Shown in pieces: positions 1 to 7,627 of a stretch of 64,000 nucleotides of DNA (position 1 is the first letter of the stretch; every line of letters begins with the position of its first letter). Source of the DNA: Rathayibacter sp. VKM Ac-2759 (GTDB lineage Bacteria; Actinomycetota; Actinomycetes; Actinomycetales; Microbacteriaceae). The translations under genes and the position numbers were made by a program. The stretch covers positions 2,852,001 through 2,916,000 of the forward strand of contig NZ_CP047176.1 in the NCBI RefSeq assembly GCF_009834225.1. The letters run 5' to 3'. The notes under the pieces were generated by a model. The model was not told where the DNA came from and searched no databases. It was given only the letters and a program-made list of their open reading frames with translations.

Positions 1-1762
1 TCGCGATGCCGGAGGTGTTGCCCTCGCTCAGCGTCGCGGTCGCACCGGCAATGGACGCGTAGGCGGTGATGGCGTCGTACGCCTCCGAGTCGATCTGGAT
101 GCTCGGGACGGAGTGGTCGTCGACGTGCAGCGCGTTCGGGAACGGGTTGAGCAGCAGCATGCCGATGCCGCCCGCCCGCTCGACCTCGGCCGACTTCGAC
201 ACGCGGGCGGTGACGCCCGCGGTGCAGGCGACGATCTTCCCGGCGACCTTCTCGGGGTCGAGGGTGCCGGTCTCGCAGATCTCCGGAGTCTCGGCCCCGG
301 CGAGGACGACGTCCGCGCTGTTCACGAGGGGTCCGGTGATCTCGTCGTGCACGGTGATCGATCCGCCGGGGAAGGCCTGGCCGTCACCGAGGGTGGCGGT
401 GGCGGTGTAGGTCGGGATCGAGGAGGCGGCGACCGTCGTGTACCACGGCGAGGCGTGGTCGAGGGTCGAGTCGCCGGGGCCGGAGTTGCCGGCCGAGGCC
501 GCCACGAAGACGCCCGCGGCGGCGGCGTTGAGGAACGCCTCGTCGATCAGCGTGAGCGTGGAGGTGGCCGAGCCGCCGCCGATCGAGAAGTTGATCACGT
601 CGACGCCGTCGCTGGTCGCCGCATCGATGGCGGCGAGGATGCCGGGGCCGGAGCAGAAGTCGTCGTCGTCGGTGCCGTCGACGTCGCCGTTCCAGCAGAC
701 CTTGTACGCGGCGACCTTGGCCGCGGGCGCGACGCCCGAGATCAGTCCGTAGTCGTAGCCGTCGACGCTCGCGTCGACGCCCGCGTTGCCGGCGGCGGTC
801 GACGCCGTGTGCGAGCCGTGGCCGTCCGCGTCGCGCGGCGAGAGGTACTCGGGGTTGTCGGGCGAGCCCGCGGGCTCCGAGGCGCCGAGGAACCAGCGCG
901 CACCGATCAGCTTCTGGTTGCACTCGTCGCCGGTCCACTGCTGCGACGCGTCGGCTCCGCTCGCGCAGGCTCCCACGAAGTCGTTGCCGTCGGACTTCGG
1001 GTAGGTGATCGTCGTGCCGTTCGTGGAGGGGGCGGCTCCGGGGCTCGTCGCGAGCGGAGCACCGGCGAACGAGGGGTTCTCGGGCGCGATGCCGGAGTCG
1101 ATGACTCCGACCACGACGCCCTCGCCCGCCTCGTCGACACCGCCGAGCTCGTTCCAGACTCCGTCGGCTCCGTCGAGGCCGAGGAAGCTCGTCGAGGACT
1201 CCTGACCGGTGTCGGGGACGGGGATACCGGCGGCGGCCGGCGCCTGCAGCGTGGTGGGCTGCACCGCGCGGTCGAGGGTGAGGTCCTCGATCTCGCGCAC
1301 CTGGGCGACGTCCTTGCGGTTCGCGAGGCGGCTGGCCTGCGCGCCGGTCAGCTCGGCCGAGAAGCCGTTGAGCGTGACGGTGTAGTGGTAGCCGATCTCG
1401 GCGTCGACAGCGGCGGCGACGTCGTCCTGGCGCTGCTCGAGGTGGGCCGAGTAGTCCTCGACGGGGGCGGACCGCGCCTGCAGCTGGGAGCCCGCGTCGG
1501 GAGCCGTCCGGGCGAAGCGGGCGTCGGTGCCCTCGTAGGTCGCCGCGGCGGGCTCGATCAGGGTGACGACGTAGTCGCCGTCGTCGAAGCTCTGCAGCGA
1601 CGAGAGGCCGCCGACGAGCGAGGCGCTGCCGACGACGGGGGCGGCGGAGGCGCCGGTCGCCGCGAAGGCGGCGGAGGCGGCGACCCCGATGACGGCGAGG
1701 CCCGCCAGGATGCGCCGATCGGCGCGGCGGACGGGTGGACGGTGGGACGGGTGGATCGGCAA
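1..1762 (-). CDS. Secreted S8 (subtilisin-like) serine peptidase, C-terminus beyond window
   Basis: The N-terminal ~587 residues of a subtilase are visible; the gene continues past position 1. A TTG start at 1762 is the only start codon between an in-frame upstream stop and the signal peptide, and AAGGA sits six to seven bases before it. The order is: Arg-rich n-region and Ala-rich hydrophobic segment (secretion signal), an inhibitor I9-like propeptide (YHYTVTLNGFSAELTG), then the catalytic domain with the Asp motif GVVVGVIDSGI and the His motif DGHGSHTAS, an oxyanion-type SAGNSGP, and a PA-like insertion. The catalytic Ser motif must lie outside the window. Expected to be an extracellular protease; substrate unknown. 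Confidence 0.9.
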   Translation of the reverse strand, partial: MPIHPSHRPPVRRADRRILAGLAVIGVAASAAFAATGASAAPVVGSASLVGGLSSLQSFDDGDYVVTLIEPAAATYEGTDARFARTAPDAGSQLQARSAPVEDYSAHLEQRQDDVAAAVDAEIGYHYTVTLNGFSAELTGAQASRLANRKDVAQVREIEDLTLDRAVQPTTLQAPAAAGIPVPDTGQESSTSFLGLDGADGVWNELGGVDEAGEGVVVGVIDSGIAPENPSFAGAPLATSPGAAPSTNGTTITYPKSDGNDFVGACASGADASQQWTGDECNQKLIGARWFLGASEPAGSPDNPEYLSPRDADGHGSHTASTAAGNAGVDASVDGYDYGLISGVAPAAKVAAYKVCWNGDVDGTDDDDFCSGPGILAAIDAATSDGVDVINFSIGGGSATSTLTLIDEAFLNAAAAGVFVAASAGNSGPGDSTLDHASPWYTTVAASSIPTYTATATLGDGQAFPGGSITVHDEITGPLVNSADVVLAGAETPEICETGTLDPEKVAGKIVACTAGVTARVSKSAEVERAGGIGMLLLNPFPNALHVDDHSVPSIQIDSEAYDAITAYASIAGATATLSEGNTSGIA

Positions 1763-1788
1763 TCGATGTCCTTACTCACGCTCGCTGG

Positions 1789-1804
1789 GAACCGGATCCG
1801 GTTC
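1789..1804. promoter_or_regulatory. Perfect 16-bp palindrome upstream of the S8 peptidase
   Basis: GAACCGGATCCGGTTC is a perfect dyad 27 bp upstream of the peptidase start. A second short dyad, TCAGTACTGA, follows at 1814-1823. A transcription-factor operator is the simplest reading; the regulator is unknown. Confidence 0.4.
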
Positions 1805-1896
1805 AGCTCTGAATCAGTACTGACGACCCTACGAAATCGATCGCCCGGCTCTGTTTCCAACAGATTACGAAGTAGTCGATCCTGGGACGGAGGTGC

Positions 1897-1923
1897 TTGG
1901 CACTCTCGAGGGTGGAGTGCTAA
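1897..1923. promoter_or_regulatory. CIRCE operator (HrcA site) over the hsp20 promoter
   Basis: TTGGCACTC, nine bases, GAGTGCTAA matches the CIRCE consensus (TTAGCACTC-N9-GAGTGCTAA) with one change. It covers a plausible promoter: TTGGCA (1897-1902) as the -35 and TAAATT (1921-1926) as the -10, 18 bp apart. HrcA binding here would block RNA polymerase. Confidence 0.9.
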
Positions 1924-1934
1924 ATTCTTCACAG

Positions 1935-1953
1935 TTGAGTCGATGAGGCTCAA
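1935..1953. promoter_or_regulatory. HAIR-type operator (HspR site) at the hsp20 transcription start
   Basis: TTGAG-N9-CTCAA matches the core and spacing of the HspR-associated inverted repeat (CTTGAGT-N7-ACTCAAG). It starts about nine bases after the predicted -10 box, so it would cover the transcription start. Confidence 0.7.
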
Positions 1954-1996
1954 CTCTGAGAAGTCCTTCGTTGCTCGACTGAATGGAGTGATCATC

Positions 1997-2437
1997 ATGG
2001 CCGTGACCTACGACCCCATCCGCGAACTCGACCGCGTCGCCTCCGCCCTCCTCGGCTCCGGCCAGGGCCCGCGCCGCATGCCGATCGACCTGTACCGCGA
2101 CGGCGACCACTACGTCCTCACCGCCGACCTGCCCGGGATCGATCCCGGATCGGTCGACGTCGACGTCGACGGTCAGCTGCTGACGATCCGCGCCCAGCGC
2201 ACGGTCGCCAGCGGCGACGACGTCACGTGGATCACGCGCGAACGCCAGTCCGCCACCTTCGTCCGCCAGCTGAGCCTCGGCCAGGGCGTCGACACCGAGC
2301 GCATCTCGGCGTCGTACGACAACGGCGTGCTCTCGGTCACCATCCCCGTGAGCGAGAAGGCGAAGTCGCGGAGGATCGAGGTGGTCTCGAGCGCGAGGCC
2401 CGAGCAGGTGCAGCTCAGCGAGTCCCGCTCCGAGTGA
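1997..2437 (+). CDS. hsp20: Small heat-shock protein, Hsp20/alpha-crystallin family
   Basis: A 146-residue ATP-independent holdase that binds unfolding proteins during stress. The alpha-crystallin domain spans roughly residues 35-135, with the DLYRDGDHYVLTADLPG strand region and the GVLSVTIPV motif near the end of the domain. The ATG at 1997 has GGAG eight bases upstream. The gene is monocistronic: CIRCE and HAIR operators lie in front and a strong terminator follows. Both operators imply heat-induced expression through HrcA and HspR. A longer open frame extends upstream but crosses the operators and the antisense peptidase gene, so it is not coding. Confidence 0.95.
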   Translation: MAVTYDPIRELDRVASALLGSGQGPRRMPIDLYRDGDHYVLTADLPGIDPGSVDVDVDGQLLTIRAQRTVASGDDVTWITRERQSATFVRQLSLGQGVDTERISASYDNGVLSVTIPVSEKAKSRRIEVVSSARPEQVQLSESRSE

Positions 2438-2442
2438 TCCGG

Positions 2443-2487
2443 ACGACGGAGGGCCCGCCCGCTCCCGAGCGGCGGGCCCTCCGTCGT
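2443..2487 (+). terminator. Terminator after hsp20
   Basis: A 17-bp perfect stem (ACGACGGAGGGCCCGCC with its complement) around an 11-base loop, directly after the hsp20 stop. No U-tract, as is common in high-GC actinobacteria. Confidence 0.8.
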
Positions 2488-2502
2488 GTCACGGCGCGAC
2501 CC

Positions 2503-2508
2503 TAGGCT
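2503..2508 (+). promoter_or_regulatory. -10 box of a near-leaderless promoter
   Basis: TAGGCT, seven bases before the ATG at 2516. It favours this start over the upstream GTG that lies inside the hsp20 terminator. Confidence 0.5.
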
Positions 2509-2515
2509 GGGAGCC

Positions 2516-3472
2516 ATGCGCGCCTCCACGCCCGACGCCGCCGTCGGAATCCTGCTCCCCCGCGATCTCCCCGCCGCCGAGGTCCTCCCCTACGCCCGAC
2601 GCGCCGAGGCGCTCGGCTTCGACGAGCTGTGGGTGATCGAGGATCTCGGCTTCCGCGGCGGCATCGCGCAGGCCGCCGCCGTGCTCGCGGCGACCGAGCG
2701 CATCGTGGTCGGGATCGGCATCCTCCCCGCCGCCGCACGGACGGCCGCGTTCACCGCCATGGAGCTCAGCACGCTCGCCGAGCTGTTCCCCGGTCGCCTG
2801 CACGCCGGGATCGGCCACGGCATGCCGCACTGGATGCGCGGGCTCGGCGTGTGGCCGAAGAGCCCGCTGACCCTCCTGGAGGAGCAGTTCGACGCCCTGC
2901 GCTCGCTGCTCGCCGGCGACGAGACGACCCGCGACGGCCGCTACGTGAAGGTCGACGGCCTCCGGCTCGAGTCACCGCCCGCCGTCGTGCCGCCGCTGCT
3001 CGCCGGCGTGCGGGGCCCGAAGTCCCTCGAGCTGGCCGGCCGGATCGCGGACGGCGTCGTCCTGGCCGAGCCCGTCACTCCGGAGTACCTCGCCGCGGCC
3101 CTGGAGCAGATGGCCGTGCCCGGCCGCGTGGTCGCCTACAACGCCGCGGCGGTCGACGACGACGCCGCCCGCGCGCGCGATCTCGTGCGCCCCGGTCTCG
3201 AGTGGATCGGCGACCCCGACTGGGCCCCGCACATCGCACCGCTGCCGTTCGCGGACGACTTCGCCGGGCTCCGCGAGCGCAGCGCCGACCGCGCCTCCTT
3301 CGCCCGCGACCTGCCGGACGAGTGGGTCGACCAGCTCGCCGTCGTCGGCACTCCCGACGACGCGCGGGCGAGGATCGGCGAGCTGCACCGGGCGGGCGCC
3401 TCGAGCGTGGTGCTGATCCCGGCCGGCCCGGACGCCGGCACCGCGATGGAGTCGCTCGCCCGCGTGCTCTGA
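2516..3472 (+). CDS. LLM-class (luciferase-like) flavin-dependent oxidoreductase
   Basis: A 318-residue luciferase-like monooxygenase fold, F420- or FMN-dependent. Family features are the N-terminal ARRAEALGFDELWVIED strand, the AAVLAATERIVVGIGI segment, and the LFPGRLHAGIGHG cofactor-binding loop near residue 95. Actinobacterial relatives of this length mostly use F420, but the cofactor cannot be settled from sequence. It stands alone, with a terminator before it and a shared bidirectional terminator between it and icd. Substrate unknown. Confidence 0.85.
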   Translation: MRASTPDAAVGILLPRDLPAAEVLPYARRAEALGFDELWVIEDLGFRGGIAQAAAVLAATERIVVGIGILPAAARTAAFTAMELSTLAELFPGRLHAGIGHGMPHWMRGLGVWPKSPLTLLEEQFDALRSLLAGDETTRDGRYVKVDGLRLESPPAVVPPLLAGVRGPKSLELAGRIADGVVLAEPVTPEYLAAALEQMAVPGRVVAYNAAAVDDDAARARDLVRPGLEWIGDPDWAPHIAPLPFADDFAGLRERSADRASFARDLPDEWVDQLAVVGTPDDARARIGELHRAGASSVVLIPAGPDAGTAMESLARVL

Positions 3473-3485
3473 CCGGCGCCACGCA

Positions 3486-3538
3486 GGAACGGCTCCGGCC
3501 CGCAGGATCCGAGGATCCCTGCGGGCCGGAGCCGTTCC
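3486..3538. terminator. Bidirectional terminator between the oxidoreductase and icd
   Basis: GGAACGGCTCCGGCCCGCAGG pairs with its complement in a long GC-rich stem between two convergent genes. Confidence 0.85.
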
Positions 3539-3551
3539 GATGCGCCGGAGG

Positions 3552-4769
3552 TCAGGCCGACATGCGCGCCTGGAGGTTCTCGTCGAGCGTCGCGAGGAAC
3601 TCCTCGGTCGTCTGCCAGCCCTGGTCGGGGCCGACGAGGAGCGCGAGGTCCTTCGTCATCTTGCCCGACTCGACCGTCTTGATGACGACGTCCTCGAGCG
3701 TGAGCGAGAAGTCGATCAGCTCCTGGTTCCCGTCGAGCTTGCCGCGGTGCGCGAGGCCGCGCGTCCAGGCGTAGATCGACGCGATCGGGTTGGTCGAGGT
3801 GGGCTTGCCCGCCTGGTGCTGGCGGTAGTGGCGCGTGACGGTGCCGTGCGCCGCCTCCGCCTCGACGACGCTGCCGTCGGGCGTGGACAGGACGGAGGTC
3901 ATCAGGCCGAGCGAGCCGAAGCCCTGCGCGACCGTGTCCGACTGCACGTCGCCGTCGTAGTTCTTGCAGGCCCAGACGTAGCCGCCCTCCCACTTCATGG
4001 CCGAGGCGACCATGTCGTCGATCAGGCGGTGCTCGTAGGTGAGGCCGGCGGCGTCGAAGCGCTCCTTGAACTCGGTCTCGAAGATCTCCTCGAAGATGTC
4101 CTTGAACCGGCCGTCGTAGGCCTTGAGGATCGTGTTCTTCGTCGAGAGGTAGACCGGGTAGTTGCGGCTCAGGCCGTAGTTGAGCGACGAGCGGGCGAAG
4201 TCGCGGATCGACGCGTCCTGGTTGTACTGGACCTGCGCGATGCCGTCGTCGGGAGCCTTGTAGACCTCGAACTTCATCGGCTCGGAGCCGTCGTCCGGGG
4301 TGAACTCGACGGTGAGCGTGCCCTTGCCCTTGAAGACGAAGTCGGTGGCGCGGTACTGGTCGCCGAACGCGTGGCGGCCGATGATGATCGGCTTGTTCCA
4401 GCCGGGGACCAGGCGCGGGATGTTGGAGATGATGATCGGCTCGCGGAAGATGACGCCGCCGAGGATGTTGCGGATCGTGCCGTTGGGCGACTTCCACATC
4501 TTCTTCAGGCCGAACTCCTCGACGCGCGCCTCGTCGGGCGTGATCGTCGCGCACTTGACGCCGACGCCGTGCTTCTGGATGGCGTGCGCCGCGTCGATCG
4601 TGACCTGGTCGTCGGTCTCGTCGCGGTACTCGATGCCGAGGTCGTAGTACTCGAGGTTCACGTCGAGGTACGGGTGGATGAGGGTGTCCTTGATCTTCTG
4701 CCAGATGATCCGCGTCATCTCGTCGCCGTCGAGCTCGACGACGGTTCCCTCAACCTTGATCTTGGACAT
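3552..4769 (-). CDS. icd: NADP-dependent isocitrate dehydrogenase, dimeric eukaryote-like type
   Basis: Converts isocitrate to 2-oxoglutarate and CO2 in the TCA cycle, producing NADPH. The 405-residue length and motifs ([14 protein letters not shown] near the N-terminus, [30 protein letters not shown]) mark the homodimeric class shared with eukaryotic IDH1, not the ~740-residue monomeric enzyme of corynebacteria. Start ATG 4769 has GGGAGAG a few bases upstream; an upstream in-frame ATG at 4793 lacks such a site. Transcribed alone, convergent with the oxidoreductase gene. Confidence 0.97.
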   Translation of the reverse strand: MSKIKVEGTVVELDGDEMTRIIWQKIKDTLIHPYLDVNLEYYDLGIEYRDETDDQVTIDAAHAIQKHGVGVKCATITPDEARVEEFGLKKMWKSPNGTIRNILGGVIFREPIIISNIPRLVPGWNKPIIIGRHAFGDQYRATDFVFKGKGTLTVEFTPDDGSEPMKFEVYKAPDDGIAQVQYNQDASIRDFARSSLNYGLSRNYPVYLSTKNTILKAYDGRFKDIFEEIFETEFKERFDAAGLTYEHRLIDDMVASAMKWEGGYVWACKNYDGDVQSDTVAQGFGSLGLMTSVLSTPDGSVVEAEAAHGTVTRHYRQHQAGKPTSTNPIASIYAWTRGLAHRGKLDGNQELIDFSLTLEDVVIKTVESGKMTKDLALLVGPDQGWQTTEEFLATLDENLQARMSA

Positions 4770-4967
4770 TGCTCTCCCATGGTCTCGATGCAACCCCGCT
4801 CCTGCGCGGGACGAGCGGCTGCGCGGCCGCTCCGGATGGCCTCCACCAGCCTACCCGAGGGCTGAACTGTCTCGATGTCGAGAGAGTTCGGCCCTCCGGT
4901 GCTCTCGATCGGCGCCGGTGGGGGCGCTGTCGTCCTGGCGGCGGATGACGCCCCGGGGTCCGGCCGC
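4770..4967. other. Divergent intergenic region with hairpins
   Basis: About 200 bp between icd and a divergent GNAT gene. It contains GGTCTCGAT at 4793-4801, a GAGCGGC/GCCGCTC hairpin at 4813-4832, and TCTCGATGTCGAGA at 4871-4884. GGTCTCGAT-flanked hairpins recall short dispersed repeats of Microbacteriaceae; that link is from memory. No small gene is seen. Confidence 0.4.
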
Positions 4968-4973
4968 TAGATT
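4968..4973 (+). promoter_or_regulatory. -10 box of a leaderless promoter
   Basis: TAGATT, exactly six bases before ATG 4980, so the first transcribed base would be the A of the start codon. No ribosome binding site is present. Confidence 0.65.
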
Positions 4974-4979
4974 GGCCGC

Positions 4980-5429
4980 ATGAGTGCACTCCGCCTGGAA
5001 GAGCTGTCGGCCTCGAACATCTCCGCCGTGAACGGGCTGAGCCTCAAACCCGGTCAGGAGCAGTTCGTCGCCCCGGTGTCGTACTCGGCCGCCGCCGCCG
5101 TGATCGACCCGGGTGCCGCCTGGCAGCGCGCGATCCTCGACGACGACGCGCTCGTCGGCTTCATCCACGCGCACTTCGACGAGGACGCTCCGGAGGAGTT
5201 CCGCAGCTGCATCTGGCGCATCAACATCGACGCGTCGAAGCAGGGGCGCGGAGTCGGCACCTTCGCGGTCCGCGCGGCGGCCGACGAGGCCCGCCGCCGC
5301 GGGTTCGACACGCTCACCGTCATCTGGGAGTCGGGCGAGGACGGTCCCGAGCAGTTCTTCCGCTGGATCGGCTTCGAGGTCGTCGGCGAGACGCAGTACG
5401 GCGAGAACATCGGGGCGCTGAAGCTCTGA
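4980..5429 (+). CDS. GNAT-family N-acetyltransferase (polyamine/diamine type)
   Basis: 149 residues with the GNAT fold. The acetyl-CoA pyrophosphate loop is QGRGVGTFAVRAAADEARRR at about residues 83-103, preceded by the strand CIWRINIDASK. The N-terminal QEQFVAPVSYSAAAAV segment resembles spermine/spermidine acetyltransferases, so a polyamine or other amine substrate is possible but unproven. The gene is followed after ~70 bp by an alkyltransferase-like gene on the same strand, perhaps co-transcribed. Confidence 0.85.
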   Translation: MSALRLEELSASNISAVNGLSLKPGQEQFVAPVSYSAAAAVIDPGAAWQRAILDDDALVGFIHAHFDEDAPEEFRSCIWRINIDASKQGRGVGTFAVRAAADEARRRGFDTLTVIWESGEDGPEQFFRWIGFEVVGETQYGENIGALKL

Positions 5430-5500
5430 GCCCTCGCGCTCGGACCGGCGAGCCGTCCTCGTCCGGGGCGGGCCCCGACTCCCCCGACTTCGTCTCGGCG

Positions 5501-5776
5501 GTGCTGGCCGTCGTCGACGGCATCCCCCCGGGGCACGTGATGGCCTACGGGGAGATCGCCGCCGTGCTCGGGACACGCGCCGCGCGCGCGGTCGGCACGG
5601 TCATGGCGCGCTACGGCTCCGACGTCGCGTGGTGGCGGGTGGTGCGCTCGGGAGGCGCTCCTCCCCTCGGACACGAGGACCGCGCGCGCGTCGAGTACGA
5701 CCGCGAGGGGACGCCGCTGGTGATCACTCCCGGCGGCTACCGCGTCGACGTGCGCGCGGCGCGCTGGCGGCCCTGA
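5501..5776 (+). CDS. Alkyltransferase-like (ATL / MGMT-family DNA-binding) protein
   Basis: A ~91-residue protein resembling the DNA-binding domain of O6-alkylguanine-DNA alkyltransferase: IPPGHVMAYGEIAAVLG is the helix-turn-helix region. Where MGMT has the acceptor Cys (PCHRV) this protein reads AWWRVV, so it cannot accept alkyl groups. ATL proteins instead flag O6-alkylguanine for nucleotide excision repair. The GTG start at 5501 is slightly short of the usual N-terminus. The frame stays open upstream to a CTG at 5426 overlapping the previous stop, so the true start may lie earlier. Confidence 0.75.
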   Translation: MLAVVDGIPPGHVMAYGEIAAVLGTRAARAVGTVMARYGSDVAWWRVVRSGGAPPLGHEDRARVEYDREGTPLVITPGGYRVDVRAARWRP

Positions 5777-5787
5777 GGCGCGACGGT

Positions 5788-5822
5788 CCGCGGGCGGGTC
5801 CCCCTCCGCGGACCGCCCGCGG
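5788..5822. terminator. Bidirectional terminator
   Basis: CCGCGGGCGG with its perfect complement, extended by TCC/GGA past a single bulged base, between the convergent ATL gene and ABC exporter operon. Confidence 0.7.
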
Positions 5823-5824
5823 CC

Positions 5825-7627
5825 TCACACCAGCGAGTCGCGCCAGGCCGCGTGCAGCGTCGCGAACCGCCCGGCGCCGGCGATGAGCGCCTCCGGAGTG
5901 CCGTCCTCGACGATGCGGCCGTGCTCCATCACGAGGACGCGGTCGGCGATCGCGACCGTCGAGAGCCGGTGCGCGATGATCACCGCCGTGCGGTCGGCGA
6001 GCAGCGTCTGCAGACCCTGCTGCACCAGGCGCTCGCTCGGGATGTCGAGCGACGACGTCGCCTCGTCGAGGATGAGCACCGCCGGATCGGCGAGGAACGC
6101 GCGCGCGAACGAGATCAGCTGGCGCTGGCCCGCCGACACGCGGCCGCCGCGCTTGTTCACGTCGGTGTCGTAGCCGTCGGGCAGCGCCCGGATGAACTCG
6201 TCCGCGCCGACCGCCTGCGCGGCCGCCACGATCTCGTCGTACGACGCCGACGGCCGCCCGATCGCGATGTTGTCGGCGACCGAGCCCGAGAAGAGGTACG
6301 CCTCCTGGGTCACCATCACGATCGCGCGCCGCAGATCCTTCGGGTGCAGCTGACGCAGGTCGACGCCGTCGAGGGTCACCACGCCGTCGCTCGGGTCGTA
6401 GAACCGCGAGATGAGCTTGGCGAGCGTGGTCTTGCCGGCGCCGGTCGATCCGACGAGGGCGATCGTCTGGCCGGCCGGCACGTCGAGGTCGAAGCGCGGC
6501 AGGACCTCGCGGTCGCTGGTGTACGCGAAGCGCACACCCTCGAAGCCGAGGTGCCCGCGCGCCTCGCGCAGATCCGTCGGATGGGCGGGATCGGGCACGC
6601 TCGGCTCCTCGGCGAGGACGCCCGAGATCTTCTCGAGCGCCGCCGCCGCCGACTGGTAGGAGTTGTAGAACATCGCCATCTCCTGCACCGGGTCGAAGAA
6701 GCGGCGGGTGTAGAGCAGCACCGCGAGCAGCGCGCCGATCTCGAGTCCGCCGTCGAGCACGCGGACTCCTCCGACGAACAGCACGACCGCGACGGTCACG
6801 TTGCCGATCAGCACGAGCCCCGGGTCGAAGGTGCCGAAGACTCCGAAGACCTTCTTGTACGCCACCCGGTACTTCTCGACGACTCCGCCGAACACCTCCT
6901 CGTTGCGCTTCTCGGCGCGGAAGGTCTGCACGGCGCGGATGCCCGTCATCGTCTCGACGAACTGCACGATCAGGCGCGAGGAGGCCACGCGGGTCCCCCG
7001 GAACAGGGCCTGCGACCTCTTCTGGAACCAGCGCGTCAGGATCGCGAGCGGGACGAGCGAGCAGGCGAGCACGATCCCGCTGACCCCGTCGACCGACACG
7101 AGTGCGATCGCCACGAAGCCCATGTAGAGCGCGCCCTGCACGAGCTGGTTGATCCCGGAGTCGAGCAGCTCGCGGATCGAGTCGAGGTCGCTCGTCTGGC
7201 GCGAGATGATGCGGCCCGACGTGTAGTTCTCGTGGAACTCCAGGCTCAGCTTCTGGGTGTGCAGGAACACGCGCTTGCGCAGGTCGATGAGGATCGCCTG
7301 GCTCACCCGCGCCGAGAGCACCGTGTACCAGGCGACCAGCACGGCACCGATCACGCCGGTCAGCACGTAGGCGCCGACCGTCAGCGCGAGCGGAGTCGCG
7401 TCGCCGTCGAGCACCGCGGGCAGCCCGTTGTCGATGCCCAGGGCGATCAGGGCGGGCCCGGCCACCTGCGCGGCGGTCGAGACGACGACCACGATCGCCG
7501 TGAGGACGAGCCGCAGACGGAGGGGGCGCAGCAGCGTCCCCAGCAGTCGCAGCGACCGGCGGCGCATCTGGGCGGACTCGGCGCGCGTGAGGTCGTCGCG
7601 CTCCTCGGTCGAACCGAGCGTGCTCAT
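5825..7627 (-). CDS. ABC exporter half-transporter, fused membrane and ATPase domains (subunit B)
   Basis: 600 residues: six transmembrane helices (about 40-330) followed by a nucleotide-binding domain. Walker A is GSTGAGKTT, the signature reads VSAGQRQ, and Walker B ends [10 protein letters not shown] with the catalytic Glu present. Its ATG overlaps the stop of the upstream half-transporter by four bases (ATGA), so the two form a translationally coupled pair. This subunit has the intact Glu while its partner has Asp, the pattern of heterodimeric exporters such as TM287/288 and BmrCD. Likely exports lipids or drugs; substrate unknown. Confidence 0.92.
   Translation of the reverse strand: MSTLGSTEERDDLTRAESAQMRRRSLRLLGTLLRPLRLRLVLTAIVVVVSTAAQVAGPALIALGIDNGLPAVLDGDATPLALTVGAYVLTGVIGAVLVAWYTVLSARVSQAILIDLRKRVFLHTQKLSLEFHENYTSGRIISRQTSDLDSIRELLDSGINQLVQGALYMGFVAIALVSVDGVSGIVLACSLVPLAILTRWFQKRSQALFRGTRVASSRLIVQFVETMTGIRAVQTFRAEKRNEEVFGGVVEKYRVAYKKVFGVFGTFDPGLVLIGNVTVAVVLFVGGVRVLDGGLEIGALLAVLLYTRRFFDPVQEMAMFYNSYQSAAAALEKISGVLAEEPSVPDPAHPTDLREARGHLGFEGVRFAYTSDREVLPRFDLDVPAGQTIALVGSTGAGKTTLAKLISRFYDPSDGVVTLDGVDLRQLHPKDLRRAIVMVTQEAYLFSGSVADNIAIGRPSASYDEIVAAAQAVGADEFIRALPDGYDTDVNKRGGRVSAGQRQLISFARAFLADPAVLILDEATSSLDIPSERLVQQGLQTLLADRTAVIIAHRLSTVAIADRVLVMEHGRIVEDGTPEALIAGAGRFATLHAAWRDSLV

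Noticed and set aside
113..1996. Upstream extension of the hsp20 frame by over 600 codons
   Set aside because: It runs antisense through the S8 peptidase gene and across the CIRCE and HAIR operators; the ATG at 1997 has a good ribosome site and matches the family.
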